Positions 1 through 9,724 are shown, numbered from the stretch's first letter. The stretch is 64,000 nt of DNA from Anaerobacillus alkaliphilus (GCF_004116265.1 NZ_QOUX01000042.1:176636-240635); one strand, 5' to 3'. Notes: generated by a model from the letters alone, not told the origin. Made by a program: numbers and translations.

Positions 1-634
1 TTGCATCTCCATTTGAAACATTCACAAAATGATCAAGTGCTTCATCCGAAATAGTAACTTGATAGTTTCCAAATCCTCGTTCTTTGTCCAAAAGGGCATG
101 ATTTAGTATTTTTCTAATGTCTTCCTCATTATGTGGTTTAAGTTGAAACAACCTTGATCTAGAAAGTAGAGCTTGATTAATCTCAAACATGGGACTTTCA
201 GTTGTTGCACCAATTAAAATAACTGTTCCGTCTTCAACGTTTGGTAACAAGGCATCTTGTTGGCCTTTATTAAATCTATGGATCTCGTCTATAAACAAGA
301 CTGTTTTTTTACTGTACATCAAAAGACGTTCTTTTGCTTCGTCAATCACTTTTCTTATGTCGGCAATTCCAGCTGTTACAGCATTTAACTGTTCAAATGT
401 TGCTGAAGTTGAATTTGCAATAACCCTTGCAATTGTTGTCTTTCCAGTTCCAGGTGGTCCGAAAAATATCATTGGTGTAAGACGATCAGCTTCAATAGCA
501 CGTCTAAGTAAGGAACCCTTGCCAAAAATATGGTCTTGGCCGACCACTTCATTAATGGTTCTAGGACGCATCCGATTTGCTAAAGGTCCTTTTAAGTTAT
601 CATTATTTTTTGAAGAATAGTTAAATAAATCCAC
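1..634 (-). CDS. rarA: Replication-associated recombination protein A (AAA+ ATPase), 3' end outside window
   Basis: Only the N-terminal ~211 residues are in the window; the gene runs off the left edge. It reads from GTG at 634, with AAGGAG about 10 nt upstream. Seen: Walker A GPPGTGKTT near residue 54 and Walker B LFIDEIHRFNKGQQD, the signature of the RarA/MgsA/WRNIP1 family of clamp-loader-like ATPases. The family acts at stalled replication forks and in recombination. It is divergent from the yczE-like gene, and the B. subtilis equivalent lies beside cymR, as here. Nothing looks broken in the visible part. Confidence 0.93.
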   Translation of the reverse strand, partial: MDLFNYSSKNNDNLKGPLANRMRPRTINEVVGQDHIFGKGSLLRRAIEADRLTPMIFFGPPGTGKTTIARVIANSTSATFEQLNAVTAGIADIRKVIDEAKERLLMYSKKTVLFIDEIHRFNKGQQDALLPNVEDGTVILIGATTESPMFEINQALLSRSRLFQLKPHNEEDIRKILNHALLDKERGFGNYQVTISDEALDHFVNVSNGDA

Positions 635-763
635 GGCTTTCCTACTCCTTACGAGTCTTTTGAGTCAGATTAACTGAATAAAAGTTGAAATGCAACGATT
701 TTCTATATTGTTCTTAATCTTACCAACAGTTTTTGGAATCATGATATAATTGGGGATAGAAAA

Positions 764-787
764 GCCACAATGTTTACGAACAGAGCC
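764..787. repeat. Solitary right end of the 190-bp inverted-repeat element
   Basis: The sequence GCCACAATGTTTACGAACAGAGCC matches the right terminal repeat of the two complete elements at 25741 and 28011, with one mismatch. The preceding bases (GATAGAAAA) also match the second copy. No left end is visible upstream, so this is probably a decayed remnant. It sits in the rarA/yczE intergenic region. Confidence 0.7.
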
Positions 788-790
788 TTA

Positions 791-812
791 GATAAAGATA
801 AAGATAAAGATA
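791..812. repeat. GATAAA hexanucleotide tandem repeat
   Basis: About 3.7 copies of GATAAA lie just before the ribosome binding site of the yczE-like gene (GGAG near 824) and directly after the solitary element end. A 6-bp unit changes leader length without touching the reading frame. Confidence 0.7.
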
Positions 813-833
813 CAAGCGAGAGTAGGAGACAAC

Positions 834-1526
834 TTGGGGACAAACAAACGAATATTAGGTAGAAGATGGCTTATTTTCATAGTAGGTTTACTTATTATGT
901 CTTTAGGAATAGTCTTAATGATTGAAGCAAACTTAGGCGTTGCACCATGGGATGTTCTTCATATAGGGTTAACGAAACAAGTAGGCCTTACAGTTGGATC
1001 TTGGTCAATCATTGTAGGTTTTTGTATTATTTCAATCACAAGTTTATTAACGAAAGAGTTACCTAAACTAGGGGCCTTTATTAACATGGTACTTGTAGGT
1101 GTATTTATTGACATTTTCCGACTTTTTATTGAGACACCTGCCACAACCGTAGGTCAATATGTTATGCTTTTGGTTGGAGTCATTGTCTGTGGATATGGAA
1201 TTGGTCTATATATTGCACCAAAATGTGGTGCAGGCCCGAGAGATAGTCTAATGATTGCAATTACTGAATTGAGTGGTTGGAAAGTTCAACACGTTCGTCT
1301 TGTAATGGAAATCATTGTATTAATCATTGGTTGGCAATTAGGTGGACCAGTATTTATCGGAACAGTTATTTTTAGTTTAACAATTGGTAATGTTGTAGGT
1401 TATACACTACCACAATGTCAAACTTTAGTAGATCGAATGATAGAAAGAGGGATACAAATTGAAAATATCGACAAAGGGACGCTACGGGTTAACAATCATG
1501 ATGGCGTTAGCAAAGAAGCACGGTGA
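834..1526 (+). CDS. YczE/YyaS/YitT-family integral membrane protein
   Basis: A 230-residue, strongly hydrophobic protein with five or more predicted membrane segments. The glycine-rich repeats resemble YczE-type proteins (GLLIMSLGIVLMIEANLG near the start, a conserved-looking GAGPRDSL motif near 130). The TTG at 834 is chosen because AGGAG lies 6-8 nt upstream. The biochemical role of this family is not established. The last 68 nt overlap the start of cymR in a different frame, so the hydrophilic C-terminus is read from DNA that also encodes the CymR DNA-binding domain. Translational coupling to cymR is likely. Confidence 0.75.
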   Translation: MGTNKRILGRRWLIFIVGLLIMSLGIVLMIEANLGVAPWDVLHIGLTKQVGLTVGSWSIIVGFCIISITSLLTKELPKLGAFINMVLVGVFIDIFRLFIETPATTVGQYVMLLVGVIVCGYGIGLYIAPKCGAGPRDSLMIAITELSGWKVQHVRLVMEIIVLIIGWQLGGPVFIGTVIFSLTIGNVVGYTLPQCQTLVDRMIERGIQIENIDKGTLRVNNHDGVSKEAR

Positions 1527-1878
1527 AGGGCCGGTATCATTAAAGTCTATAGCAAAGGATTACGATCTTTCAGAACATTATCTAGAACAGTTAATTGCAC
1601 CTCTTCGAAATGCGCTACTAGTGAAAAGTGTCCGTGGGGCTTATGGCGGCTACATGTTAGCTAAAGAAGCAGACAAAATCACAGCCGGTGATATCATTCG
1701 GGTGTTAGAAGGACCAATTAGTCCTGTTGAAGTACTTGATGATGAGGAACCTGCAAAACGAGATCTTTGGATCAAGATTAGAGATGCTGTTAAAGACGTG
1801 TTAGATAACACAACTTTGGAGGATTTAGCAAACTTTGAAGACAAAGGAAACCAAGAATACTATATGTTTTATATTTAG
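1459..1878 (+). CDS. cymR: Rrf2-family transcriptional regulator CymR
   Basis: 139 residues, the usual CymR length. It opens with MKISTKGRYGLT followed by the Rrf2 winged helix; the recognition part is LSEHYLEQLIAPLRNA at about 38-53. In Bacillus, CymR represses cysteine uptake and synthesis genes, with CysK as co-repressor. It lacks the three cysteines of Fe-S-binding IscR-type relatives, as expected for CymR. The TTG start at 1459 lies inside the yczE-like gene, with AGAGGG upstream. iscS follows, as in B. subtilis, which links the locus to sulfur metabolism. Confidence 0.92.
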   Translation: MKISTKGRYGLTIMMALAKKHGEGPVSLKSIAKDYDLSEHYLEQLIAPLRNALLVKSVRGAYGGYMLAKEADKITAGDIIRVLEGPISPVEVLDDEEPAKRDLWIKIRDAVKDVLDNTTLEDLANFEDKGNQEYYMFYI

Positions 1879-1888
1879 TCCATAATAT

Positions 1889-1988
1889 AAATTATGAATT
1901 AGGAATTTTGAATTGTGAATTGAGTAATGTATTGCTTCGAAGCTTTGCTAAGCCAATTCATAATTCTTAATTCAACATTCACAATTGA
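1889..1988. repeat. GAATNNN heptad hairpin element (cymR-iscS gap)
   Basis: The left arm reads GAATTAT, GAATTAG, GAATTTT, GAATTGT, GAATTGA. The right arm, read on the other strand, gives GAATGTT, GAATTAA, GAATTAT, GAATTGG. GAAT is kept in nearly every heptad while the other three bases vary, even between the arms. The loop contains GCTTCGAAGC. The transcript could fold into one long imperfect hairpin. Confidence 0.75.
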
Positions 1989-2012
1989 TTTTAAGAAGGT
2001 GTCAAAACGAAA

Positions 2013-3155
2013 ATGAATCCTATCTACGTAGATCATGCAGCTACTTCACCAACACATCCTAAAGTTGTAGAAGCAATGCTGCCTTATTTTTATGAAAACT
2101 TTGGCAATCCATCAAGCATTCATCAATTTGGTCGAAAAACTAGACAAGCTATTGACGAAGCACGAGCGTATTTAGCCAAAACAATCAATGCCGAAGAAAA
2201 AGAAATCATCTTTACCAGTGGAGGTACCGAGGCAGATAATCTAGCCGTAATTGGTTTTGCCATGGCAAACCAAGATAAAGGTAAGCATATTATCACATCT
2301 GCTATTGAACATCATGCACTTTTACATACGTGTGATTATTTAGAGAAGCAAGGTTTTGAGCTTACCTACCTACCTGTGGATGAAAGTGGTAAGATTTCCA
2401 TAGAAGAATTAAAGCAATCTCTTCGTCAAGATACAATATTAGTGTCAATCATGTTTGGAAATAACGAGGTAGGGACGATTCAGCCGATAACTGAAATAGG
2501 ACAATTGTTGTCTGAGCATGGAATTGCTTTTCATACTGACGCAGTTCAAGCATACGGAATTGAAACAATTGACGTAAAAGAAATGAACATTGATTTCTTA
2601 AGTGTTTCCTCTCACAAGATTAACGGTCCAAAAGGAGTAGGCTTCCTTTATGCTAATAGTCAAAGGAGGATACAACCTAGTCTTTATGGTGGTGACCAGG
2701 AAAGAAAAAGACGAGCAGGGACAGAGAATGTAGCGGGAATAGTAGGGATGAAGGTAGCAGCCAAGCTTGCTTTTGAACAACAAATTGAAAAGCGAGCTCA
2801 ATATAATTCTTTCAGAAATCAGATGGTTACTATTTTTAGAAATTCAGGTATTAACTTTCAAATTAACGGTGATCAAGAAACATACTTACCGCACATTTTA
2901 AATGTAAGTTTTGAGGGAGTAGGGGTTGAGTCATTGCTAGTTAACCTTGACTTATTAGGTATTGCAGCATCTAGTGGATCAGCGTGTACTGCTGGAAGCT
3001 TAGAGCCTTCCCATGTGTTAGCAAACATGTTTCGCAATGATACACCACGAGTCATGTCAGCTATTCGCTTTAGCTTTGGTCTAGGTAACACCAAAGAAGA
3101 GATTAACCTAGTAGCAAATGAAACCGTAAAAATTGTTCAGAGAATTAAACAGTAA
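2013..3155 (+). CDS. iscS: Cysteine desulfurase (IscS/NifS type, YrvO-like)
   Basis: 380-residue class V aminotransferase-fold enzyme that removes sulfur from cysteine as a persulfide. The PLP lysine is K202 in SSHKINGPKG, with H100/H101 in EHH and the acceptor C325 in SSGSACTAG. AAGAAGGTG lies ahead of the ATG. The next gene, trmU, starts just after the stop. In B. subtilis YrvO supplies sulfur to TrmU for 2-thiouridine at tRNA position 34, so this pair most likely forms a dedicated thiolation relay. Confidence 0.95.
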   Translation: MNPIYVDHAATSPTHPKVVEAMLPYFYENFGNPSSIHQFGRKTRQAIDEARAYLAKTINAEEKEIIFTSGGTEADNLAVIGFAMANQDKGKHIITSAIEHHALLHTCDYLEKQGFELTYLPVDESGKISIEELKQSLRQDTILVSIMFGNNEVGTIQPITEIGQLLSEHGIAFHTDAVQAYGIETIDVKEMNIDFLSVSSHKINGPKGVGFLYANSQRRIQPSLYGGDQERKRRAGTENVAGIVGMKVAAKLAFEQQIEKRAQYNSFRNQMVTIFRNSGINFQINGDQETYLPHILNVSFEGVGVESLLVNLDLLGIAASSGSACTAGSLEPSHVLANMFRNDTPRVMSAIRFSFGLGNTKEEINLVANETVKIVQRIKQ

Positions 3156-4311
<1,156 letters not shown>

Positions 4312-4347
4312 CAGATTAGACCTTAATGAAACTTAGGAGTGATACAA

Positions 4348-5013
4348 ATGGAAAATAAACAAGCTGAGGCAGCGAAATTGATTCAAGAAGGTAAAGTAGA
4401 AGAGGCCGCAAAATTATTAAATGAAGCAATAGCAGAGAACCCAAATGATGCTGTTGCGTACGTGAATTTTGGCCATTTACTATCGGTTATTGGTGAACGT
4501 GATCGAGCAATCACATTCTATAATCGGGCAATTGAGATAGATTCGACAATGGCTACAGCCTTTTATGGTGCTGGAAATACATATTTTGAACAAGATAAAT
4601 TCGAAGAAGCGATTGGTATGTTTAAAGAGGCGATTGCTAACGGTTTGGTCGAGGCTGATGCTTACTTTATGCTAGGGCTTTGTTATTCAAATATGGGTGT
4701 TTTTCCGTATGCATTAGCTAACTTCTTGACAGCAACTGAAAAAAATCCAAATGATATTGATGCTCTCTTCCAATATGGAATAACACTAGCACAAACAGAA
4801 CAAATTGATGAGGCAATTGCTGTTCTTGAGAGAGTAATAACTTCAGATGAAAATCACGCAGATGCTTATTATAATCTAGGTGTAGCCTATGCTTTTAAAG
4901 AAGATGGAAAAAAGGCTTTAGAGATGTTTGAAGCGGCGCTAAAGATCCAACCAGGTCATCTTTTGGCAGGGAACGGAAAAAAACAACTAGAGGCATTGCT
5001 CCAAGACGAATAA
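4348..5013 (+). CDS. TPR repeat protein, YrrB-like
   Basis: 221 residues made almost entirely of 34-residue tetratricopeptide repeats (for example AVAYVNFGHLLSVIGERDRA and ADAYYNLGVAYAFKEDGKKA). TPR solenoids are protein-interaction scaffolds. The ATG at 4348 is preferred over an in-frame GTG at 4339 because AGGAG lies 8 nt upstream of the ATG. It sits between trmU and recD2 exactly as yrrB does in B. subtilis. No catalytic motif is visible. Its partner is unknown; recD2 follows 21 nt later, so the two are probably co-transcribed. Confidence 0.88.
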   Translation: MENKQAEAAKLIQEGKVEEAAKLLNEAIAENPNDAVAYVNFGHLLSVIGERDRAITFYNRAIEIDSTMATAFYGAGNTYFEQDKFEEAIGMFKEAIANGLVEADAYFMLGLCYSNMGVFPYALANFLTATEKNPNDIDALFQYGITLAQTEQIDEAIAVLERVITSDENHADAYYNLGVAYAFKEDGKKALEMFEAALKIQPGHLLAGNGKKQLEALLQDE

Positions 5014-5034
5014 AACTTGGAAGAGGTTAAAATT

Positions 5035-7302
5035 ATGGTTGTGGAAAATCAAAATGATAGTCCTTTTATTAAAGGTGAATTAGTTAACGTCATTTATATG
5101 AATGAAGAAAACTTCTATACTGTTGCGAGAGTAAAAGTACTTAACACAAATCTAGAACTATTGGATAAAGTCATAGCCATAGTTGGCACACTTCCAAAGC
5201 TAGATGAAGATCATCCATATACATTTTACGGCAAAATTCTTGAACACCCGAAATTTGGGCAACAATTTCAAGTTAGTTCCTTCGAAAAAGAAATGCCCAA
5301 AACTAGTGAAGGGATTATTCGTTATTTAAGCAGTGATCGCTTTAAAGGAATTGGTCGAAAAACTGCTGAAGCTATCGTTGAAAGATTAGGGGAACAAGCC
5401 ATATCAAAAATTATTGAGAATAAAGACATTTTAAAGGAAATTCCATCTTTAAAAGACGAAAAAATTCAGATCATTTATGAACAAGTTATTGAAAATCAAG
5501 GGATTGAGCAAGTACTTATTGAGCTTTATAAATATGGCTTTGGACCCCAAATGGCCATGAAAATCTTTCAAGCTTATAAAGAAGAAACGTTACAGGTACT
5601 AAAAAATAATCCATATCAGCTCATTTATGATGTTGAAGGAATTGGATTTGCAAGGGCCGATGCCTTAGGTCAAGCGATTGGATTTACAAAAGGTCAGCCG
5701 GAACGAATTCATGCTGGATGCCTTCACATTGTTCAAGAGATGTCTTTGCAAGAAGGTCATGTTTATGTTATAAGGGATAGTCTAATCAGAGAGGCTATCT
5801 CCTTGCTTAGTGATAATAACTATAACCTTTCTGTTGAAGATGTTGAGAAACAATTAGTGTTCTTAGAAGAAGAAGGACAACTTATTGTCGAAGGTGAAAA
5901 TGTTTACTTACCTTCCTTATTTTTCGCGGAAAAGGGACTTGTTACAAGCATTAGTAACCTCCTTTCTAACAACCAACATATTGAAGAATTTCCGGAAGCT
6001 GAATTTTTAAAAGCTATCGGTGAAACTGAGGAAGAGTTAAAAATTGAGTATGCTCCATCTCAGAAAGAAGCAATCAAAACAGCTTTACAATCCGGTATGA
6101 TGATCTTAACGGGGGGACCTGGGACTGGTAAAACAACAGTAATAAAGGGAATTGTTGAATCCTATGCCAAACTTCATGGACTTTCCTTAAACAAAAGAGA
6201 TTATGGGAAAAATAATCCCTTTCCAATCATCTTAGTAGCTCCTACTGGCAGAGCGGCAAAAAGGATGTCAGAAGCAACGGGGTTACCAGCTGAAACCATT
6301 CATCGACTGTTAGGTTGGAAAGGTGGTCACTCAGGTTTTGAAAAAGATGAAGATAACCCCATTGAAGGCAAATTACTGATTGTTGATGAGGTATCAATGG
6401 TAGACATCTGGCTTGCGAATCAATTATTTAAATCATTGCCTAGTTCAATACAAGTCATACTTGTAGGAGATGAAGATCAACTTCCTTCTGTAGGACCAGG
6501 ACAAGTACTTAGTGAACTACTCCACTCGAATGTCATTCCAACAGTAAACTTAATTGATATTTATCGTCAAGCTAAGGAATCATCAATTATTCAGCTTGCT
6601 CACAAAATGAAAGAAGGTCAGTTGCCAGGAGATATTACTGATGCAAAATCAGACCGTCGTTTCTTTGCATGTAGCCAGGATCAAGTCATTTCTGTAATTG
6701 AACAAGTGTGCCAAAATGCAATGAAGAAGGGTTATTCTGCTAGAGAAATTCAGGTCTTAGCCCCTATGTATCGGGGAAATGCGGGGATTGAAGCATTAAA
6801 TATAAAACTACAGAGCATATTTAATCCGAAAAAAGAAAGACAGCGTGAAATTGTCTTTGGAGAAGTAACCTATCGTGTCGGTGATGTTGTTCTTCAACTT
6901 GTCAACAATTCAGAAGAGAATGTTTTTAATGGAGACCGTGGAGAAATCGTTGCCATTATGTTTGCAAAAGAGAATGTTGAAAAACAAGATCAAATTGTTA
7001 TTTCCTTTGAAGGAATAGAAGTGGTTTATACAAAGCAAGATCTAAATCAGATTACCTTAGCCTACTGTTGTAGTGTCCATAAATCACAGGGTAGTGAATT
7101 TCCTATTGTCATTATGCCCATTGTAAAGGGGTATCATCGTATGCTTCGTCGAAACTTAGTCTATACCGGAATTACAAGAGCGAAGGAATTTCTAATTCTT
7201 TGTGGGGAAGTGAAAGCCTTTCAAACGGCAATCCAACAACAGAATGAAATGCAGAGAAATACAAAGCTGAGAGAGAAGCTAATTGAGCAATGTAGATTGT
7301 AG
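5035..7302 (+). CDS. recD2: ATP-dependent DNA helicase RecD2 (YrrC)
   Basis: 755-residue superfamily 1B helicase. The N-terminal half has the long RecD2 extension with helix-hairpin-helix-like stretches (SDRFKGIGRKTAEAI, YDVEGIGFARADALG). Then come Walker A LTGGPGTGKTT (about residue 358), Walker B IVDEVSMVD, APTGRAAKRM, and the motif VHKSQGSEFP near the C-terminus. RecD2 works without RecBC in Gram-positives, in mismatch repair and fork protection. ATG 5035 is chosen (AGAGG 8 nt upstream); an in-frame TTG at 5017 is less likely. The last codons (C-R-L-stop) lie within a 7-nt tandem repeat. Confidence 0.93.
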   Translation: MVVENQNDSPFIKGELVNVIYMNEENFYTVARVKVLNTNLELLDKVIAIVGTLPKLDEDHPYTFYGKILEHPKFGQQFQVSSFEKEMPKTSEGIIRYLSSDRFKGIGRKTAEAIVERLGEQAISKIIENKDILKEIPSLKDEKIQIIYEQVIENQGIEQVLIELYKYGFGPQMAMKIFQAYKEETLQVLKNNPYQLIYDVEGIGFARADALGQAIGFTKGQPERIHAGCLHIVQEMSLQEGHVYVIRDSLIREAISLLSDNNYNLSVEDVEKQLVFLEEEGQLIVEGENVYLPSLFFAEKGLVTSISNLLSNNQHIEEFPEAEFLKAIGETEEELKIEYAPSQKEAIKTALQSGMMILTGGPGTGKTTVIKGIVESYAKLHGLSLNKRDYGKNNPFPIILVAPTGRAAKRMSEATGLPAETIHRLLGWKGGHSGFEKDEDNPIEGKLLIVDEVSMVDIWLANQLFKSLPSSIQVILVGDEDQLPSVGPGQVLSELLHSNVIPTVNLIDIYRQAKESSIIQLAHKMKEGQLPGDITDAKSDRRFFACSQDQVISVIEQVCQNAMKKGYSAREIQVLAPMYRGNAGIEALNIKLQSIFNPKKERQREIVFGEVTYRVGDVVLQLVNNSEENVFNGDRGEIVAIMFAKENVEKQDQIVISFEGIEVVYTKQDLNQITLAYCCSVHKSQGSEFPIVIMPIVKGYHRMLRRNLVYTGITRAKEFLILCGEVKAFQTAIQQQNEMQRNTKLREKLIEQCRL

Positions 7303-7339
7303 AATGTGGAATGTAGAATGCAGAATGCAGAATGTAGAA
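7291..7339. repeat. Heptad tandem repeat at the recD2 3' end
   Basis: Seven consecutive 7-nt units: TGTAGAT, TGTAGAA, TGTGGAA, TGTAGAA, TGCAGAA, TGCAGAA, TGTAGAA. They belong to the same GAATNNN family seen elsewhere in the window. The first unit and a half encode the last residues and the stop codon of RecD2. Confidence 0.85.
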
Positions 7340-7443
7340 CTTCCCTTTCTGAAGTGAAAATTTGTACATTGCAGTTGGAATTAGTTGCTTTGCATGTTTC
7401 TTGACAAATTACAAACGATATAAATGTTCGGAAAGGTGGGAGA

Positions 7444-7929
7444 ATGACTTTGCGAACGTTTTCCGTTCTAAATGGTTTATCCGTTATATCTCTAGAAGGT
7501 GGAGAGGAAATCGGGAAAGTGATCGATTTGTTATTTCAGGAAACAAAAGTTAAAGGCTTGCTTATTGATAAAAATGGTTGGTTAAATCGCCATTTATTTG
7601 TACCTTTGGACCATATCCATGCAATAGGACATGATGCGTTAATTATTGATAACGTTAATATGCTGTCTTCATATGATAAAAAACAATTTCCGTATTTTAC
7701 ACTTCACAATGGAGTGAAAAAAATTGTTGGAAAAACGTTAATGTCGACTGAAGGCGAAAAGTTGGGCTTGGTAGAAGATGTATATTTTCATGAAAAAATG
7801 GGCAATATCGTAGGGTATGAAGTGACAGACGGATTTATCGCTGATTTGAAAGAGGGGAAACGCGTGTTGCAATCAACAGCTCCTTTAACAGTTGGTGAAG
7901 AGGTTCTAGTCATTGATCTAAATTGTTAA
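7444..7929 (+). CDS. PRC-barrel domain protein, YrrD-like
   Basis: 161 residues with two PRC-barrel-like halves: residues 1-75 (NGLSVISLEGGEEIGKVIDL) and 80-155 (GKTLMSTEGEKLGLVEDVYF). PRC barrels are small beta folds found in RimM and photosystem H subunits and usually bind RNA or protein partners. No catalytic motif is present. GGTGGGAG precedes the ATG. The position after recD2 and before a YrzR-like gene matches B. subtilis yrrD. Its molecular role is unknown. Confidence 0.85.
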   Translation: MTLRTFSVLNGLSVISLEGGEEIGKVIDLLFQETKVKGLLIDKNGWLNRHLFVPLDHIHAIGHDALIIDNVNMLSSYDKKQFPYFTLHNGVKKIVGKTLMSTEGEKLGLVEDVYFHEKMGNIVGYEVTDGFIADLKEGKRVLQSTAPLTVGEEVLVIDLNC

Positions 7930-7942
7930 AGGAGGCCCTACG

Positions 7943-8134
7943 ATGCGTTGTCCTAATTGCAAAGGGAAAGATATTGGAAAAATAGGTACAAATCAATATT
8001 ATTGCTGGCATTGTTTTATTGAATTAACTATCGTAAACGGGCGATTTTCACTGCACCAAGTAGAGGAAGACGGAAGTTTAAGCTCACTTGATGACCTCTT
8101 TGAAGATGAGGATATGAGCGTAGAAAGTAGTTAA
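7943..8134 (+). CDS. Small zinc-ribbon-like protein, YrzR-like
   Basis: 63 residues. Two CxxC-type pairs (CPNC at 3-6 and CWHC at 21-24) suggest one zinc ribbon, followed by an acidic tail (LDDLFEDEDMS). AAAGGAGG precedes the ATG, and it lies 13 nt after the YrrD-like gene, so the two are probably co-transcribed. It matches the small gene yrzR at this position in B. subtilis. No function is known to me; a zinc-ribbon role in nucleic-acid or protein binding is only inferred from the cysteines. Confidence 0.8.
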   Translation: MRCPNCKGKDIGKIGTNQYYCWHCFIELTIVNGRFSLHQVEEDGSLSSLDDLFEDEDMSVESS

Positions 8135-8210
8135 TAACTTTCATCAAGTGTTAGAGGTACTGATGACCTAAAGTCTAAGCACTAACACTCTAAAATTGGT
8201 GGTGATTGAA

Positions 8211-8399
8211 TTGCGTACAAGAACTTTATTAGCTATAGGTTTAGGTGCAGCTGCAGTTTCAATGATGGATCCTAAGCGTCGTAAACAAATGATGCGTATG
8301 ATGGAACCCATGACAAACAATTTCGAAATGGCTGAAATGATGCCATCAAAACAAACAATAAAGAAGCTTCAAAAGCGCATGATGCGAACATTTTCGTAA
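8211..8399 (+). CDS. Small basic, methionine-rich protein (YrzQ-like)
   Basis: 62 residues. A short hydrophobic N-terminus (LLAIGLGAAAVSMM) is followed by a basic, Met-rich stretch (DPKRRKQMMRMMEPM) and a basic tail. The TTG at 8211 has GGTGGTG about 6 nt upstream; another TTG at 8196 is in frame but lacks a spaced ribosome site. It resembles YrzQ-type small proteins at the same place in Bacillus genomes. It may sit at the membrane through its N-terminus. Function unknown. Confidence 0.7.
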   Translation: MRTRTLLAIGLGAAAVSMMDPKRRKQMMRMMEPMTNNFEMAEMMPSKQTIKKLQKRMMRTFS

Positions 8400-8406
8400 T
8401 CGAGTT

Positions 8407-8436
8407 AGCTCCTAGTTTAGGCTAGGGGCTTTTTTG
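8407..8436 (+). terminator. Terminator after the YrzQ-like gene
   Basis: AGCTCCTAG pairs with CTAGGGGCT across a 6-nt loop, followed by six Ts. Confidence 0.85.
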
Positions 8437-8522
8437 TTTTAACTTGAATTGATAAATTCGATAATAATTTTACAACTTCTGTTAAACAATAAGGTCTACA
8501 TGGATAAAAATGGGGTGATATT

Positions 8523-9605
8523 TTGGAACCATTACCAACAAAATGGCTTTTGCGTTTAGCGAGTCTTTTACTAATCTTATTATGTGGGTATGTATTCTTT
8601 TTGCTTTCACCAATTTGGGAACCAATTTTTATCGTAATCATTAGAATTCTAATTCCTTTTATTATTGCTGGAATTATAACTTATCTACTTCACCCAATTG
8701 TTGAACAACTAAAAAATTTGGGAATTGCCAGGCCGTTCTCAATCCTGTTAATTTACATTGTTATTATCTTTGGATTTGGATATTTATTAGTCAAAGGGAC
8801 CCCGTACATTGTTGAAGAAGTAAAAGATCTATTTGTAAACATCCCGCACTTTGCAAATATTTATCGGAACGTTGTAAGTGACTTCTATAAGCAAACCTCG
8901 ATGTTGCCTGATGGATTTCGGGTTACGGCAGAAGGATGGTTAACGGACATTGAAGCAGTGGCTGCAGAAGGGGTAGTTGGAACAATTGAAGGATTAGGTG
9001 GATTACTTGATTACCTACTCGTAGCAATCATTATCCCGTTTCTTGTTTTCTATTTATTAAAAGACTTTAACTTGATTGAAAAAACGGTTTGGTATCTAAC
9101 TCCTCGGAAATGGAGAAGTTCTGGAAGAGAACTATTGAGAAATATTAATGTTTCTTTAGGTAACTATATAAGAGGTCAAATAATCGTTTGTGTTGCTGTA
9201 GCAATCATTGCCTCAATAGGTCTTTGGATAATTGGAATGCCATATGCACTAATTCTAGGCATTTTTATTGGTGCTACAAATATCATTCCTTATTTCGGTC
9301 CAATTATTGGTGCAATTCCCGTAGCAATAATCGCTTTTACAGAATCATTTCAACTTGTTTTATTAGGTTTGCTCGTTAACTTTGGGATTCAACTCATCGA
9401 AGGTAATATTTTATCACCACTAATCGTTGGAAAAAGCCTACATATGCATCCTATATTAATTATGTTTGCACTAATTGTTGGTGGGGAAGTAGGCGGGGTT
9501 ATTGGTTTAATTATTGCAGTACCGATTTTAGCTATAGTGAAGGTATTCATCATGCATATAAGAGAGGCTATTCAAAAAAGACATAAAGAAGACGCTAGCA
9601 TTTAA
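8523..9605 (+). CDS. AI-2E family transporter, YrrI-like
   Basis: 360-residue membrane protein of the AI-2 exporter superfamily (formerly PerM/UPF0118). Seven to eight hydrophobic segments are visible, with a hydrophilic stretch around 85-150 and the conserved-looking block LGIFIGATNIIPYFGPIIGA near 250. Members include AI-2 exporters and Na+(Li+)/H+ antiporters, so the substrate cannot be assigned. The TTG at 8523 is preceded by GGGGTG. The position before alaS matches yrrI. The gene is followed by a heptad-type repeat and the alaS leader. Confidence 0.87.
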   Translation: MEPLPTKWLLRLASLLLILLCGYVFFLLSPIWEPIFIVIIRILIPFIIAGIITYLLHPIVEQLKNLGIARPFSILLIYIVIIFGFGYLLVKGTPYIVEEVKDLFVNIPHFANIYRNVVSDFYKQTSMLPDGFRVTAEGWLTDIEAVAAEGVVGTIEGLGGLLDYLLVAIIIPFLVFYLLKDFNLIEKTVWYLTPRKWRSSGRELLRNINVSLGNYIRGQIIVCVAVAIIASIGLWIIGMPYALILGIFIGATNIIPYFGPIIGAIPVAIIAFTESFQLVLLGLLVNFGIQLIEGNILSPLIVGKSLHMHPILIMFALIVGGEVGGVIGLIIAVPILAIVKVFIMHIREAIQKRHKEDASI

Positions 9606-9673
9606 AAATGGAGAATGTAAAAAGAAGAATTTAGAATGGTCCGCTTTGCTTTGGAGCTAAACATTTTGCATTC
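9606..9673. repeat. Degenerate GAATNNN heptad element after the YrrI-like gene
   Basis: Directly behind the stop codon, GAATGTA, AAAAGAA, GAATTTA, GAATGGT appear on one strand and GAATGCA, AAATGTT on the other, around a core GCTTTGCTTTGGAGC. It is a decayed version of the hairpin elements at 1889 and 9951. Confidence 0.5.
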
Positions 9674-9702
9674 TTGACAAAGGCATTTGCCATAACTATA
9701 AT
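9674..9702 (+). promoter_or_regulatory. Sigma-A promoter of the alaS T-box leader
   Basis: TTGACA at 9674-9679 and TATAAT at 9697-9702 with 17 nt between; both boxes match consensus exactly. Confidence 0.9.
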
Positions 9703-9724
9703 GACCATTATAAGAATATATTAA

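Noticed and set aside
189..620. Plus-strand open frame of 143 codons
   Set aside because: It is antisense to rarA, whose Walker motifs are clear on the minus strand, and has no ribosome site.
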